A DNA stretch of 64,000 nt, from contig NZ_MKIR01000002.1 of the NCBI RefSeq assembly GCF_001832905.1, positions 1 to 64,000 of the forward strand, read 5' to 3'. Position numbers and translations under genes: made by a program. The DNA comes from Floricoccus tropicus. GTDB taxonomy: Bacteria; Bacillota; Bacilli; Lactobacillales; Streptococcaceae. A model generated the notes under the pieces. The model was not told where the DNA came from, searched no databases, and worked only from the letters and a program-made list of their open reading frames with translations. Each line of letters opens with the position of its first letter. Within the stretch, counting starts at the first letter, position 1. Shown here in pieces: positions 63,856-64,000 of the stretch.

Positions 63856-64000
63856 CTTTAGCTTTTTCACCTTCCATTATCGCTACTCCAGCACTTGTTC
63901 CGATACGAGTCGCACCTGCTTCAATCATTGCTTGTGCATCAGCTTCTGAATATATTCCACCACTTGCTTTTACACCCATATCTGGACCAACAGTTTTACG
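63845..64000 (-). CDS. deoC: Deoxyribose-phosphate aldolase, C-terminal end (partial)
   Basis: The last 51 residues are visible: [18 protein letters not shown] with the catalytic Lys of the Schiff-base site (K in VKASGG), then [16 protein letters not shown]. Cleaves deoxyribose 5-phosphate to glyceraldehyde 3-phosphate and acetaldehyde. The gene runs off the window edge and overlaps the start of cdd by 11 bp. Confidence 0.93.
   Translation of the reverse strand, partial: RKTVGPDMGVKASGGIYSEADAQAMIEAGATRIGTSAGVAIMEGEKAKDGY

Overview
The window is low-GC DNA (about one third G+C) from a Gram-positive coccus of the family Streptococcaceae, probably close to Lactococcus or Floricoccus rather than a typical Streptococcus. 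Seen in the sequence: a single-recombinase XerS gene next to a 31-bp difSL-type site, the block rbgA-rnhB-dprA-topA-trmFO-xerS, HdiR-type and PadR regulators, trpXYZ, a bmpA/nupABC nucleoside transporter next to cdd-deoC, L-lactate dehydrogenase and lactate oxidase. The genus is an inference. A full-length catalase gene is unusual for this family.

The difSL site at 40175-40205 marks the replication terminus. Genes left of it lie mostly on the + strand and genes right of it mostly on the - strand, so both arms are co-oriented with forks converging on dif.

Layout. 1-3.5 kb: end of an unknown gene, a glycosyltransferase-like/Mur-ligase fusion and a duplicated-domain lipoprotein. 3.6-6.7 kb: an HdiR/LexA-like repressor with an operator-rich divergent region driving small genes, then a DUF2812 membrane protein and its PadR partner. 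6.8-10.7 kb: a SIR2-like protein, a lipoprotein and a 5'-nucleotidase-family enzyme. 11-16 kb: CcpA-controlled lactate oxidase with a structured leader, OppA, an NAD(P)-binding protein and an N-formylglutamate amidohydrolase-like gene. 16-20 kb: serC-serA, an EF-G-binding protein and a SUKH protein. 20-26.5 kb: a beta-lactamase-family hydrolase, an XRE-YxlE-YxlF-YxlG-like ABC module and a three-gene envelope operon. 26.5-30 kb: rplJL with its leader, ElaA, a lipoprotein and a broken membrane gene. 30-38 kb: a P1B-4 metal ATPase, then a decaying, tandemly duplicated island of membrane proteins and DUF4176 proteins that resembles orphan type VII secretion immunity genes. 38-41 kb: katA, difSL, xerS. 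41-48 kb: trmFO, topA, dprA, a riboswitch-controlled small membrane gene, rnhB, rbgA. 48-53 kb: an ABC exporter broken by a 16-bp tandem duplication, then trpXYZ. 53-57 kb: an HesB-like protein, rqcH, ldh, an aminoglycoside nucleotidyltransferase-like gene. 57-64 kb: nucleoside salvage (nupCBA, two bmpA, cdd, deoC end).

The most notable observation is on the - strand at 46234-46272. It has the architecture and conserved core of a guanidine-III (ykkC-III) riboswitch, and it lies just upstream of a 75-residue CBU_0592-like membrane protein. A neighbouring stretch is complementary to that gene's ribosome binding site. This suggests guanidine-induced expression of an uncharacterised small transporter in a family where this RNA class is unexpected. 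Other items worth following are a 56-residue membrane protein beside the HdiR-like SOS repressor, a domain shared by the PadR regulator and its membrane partner, and the orphan T7SS-type immunity array at the terminus.
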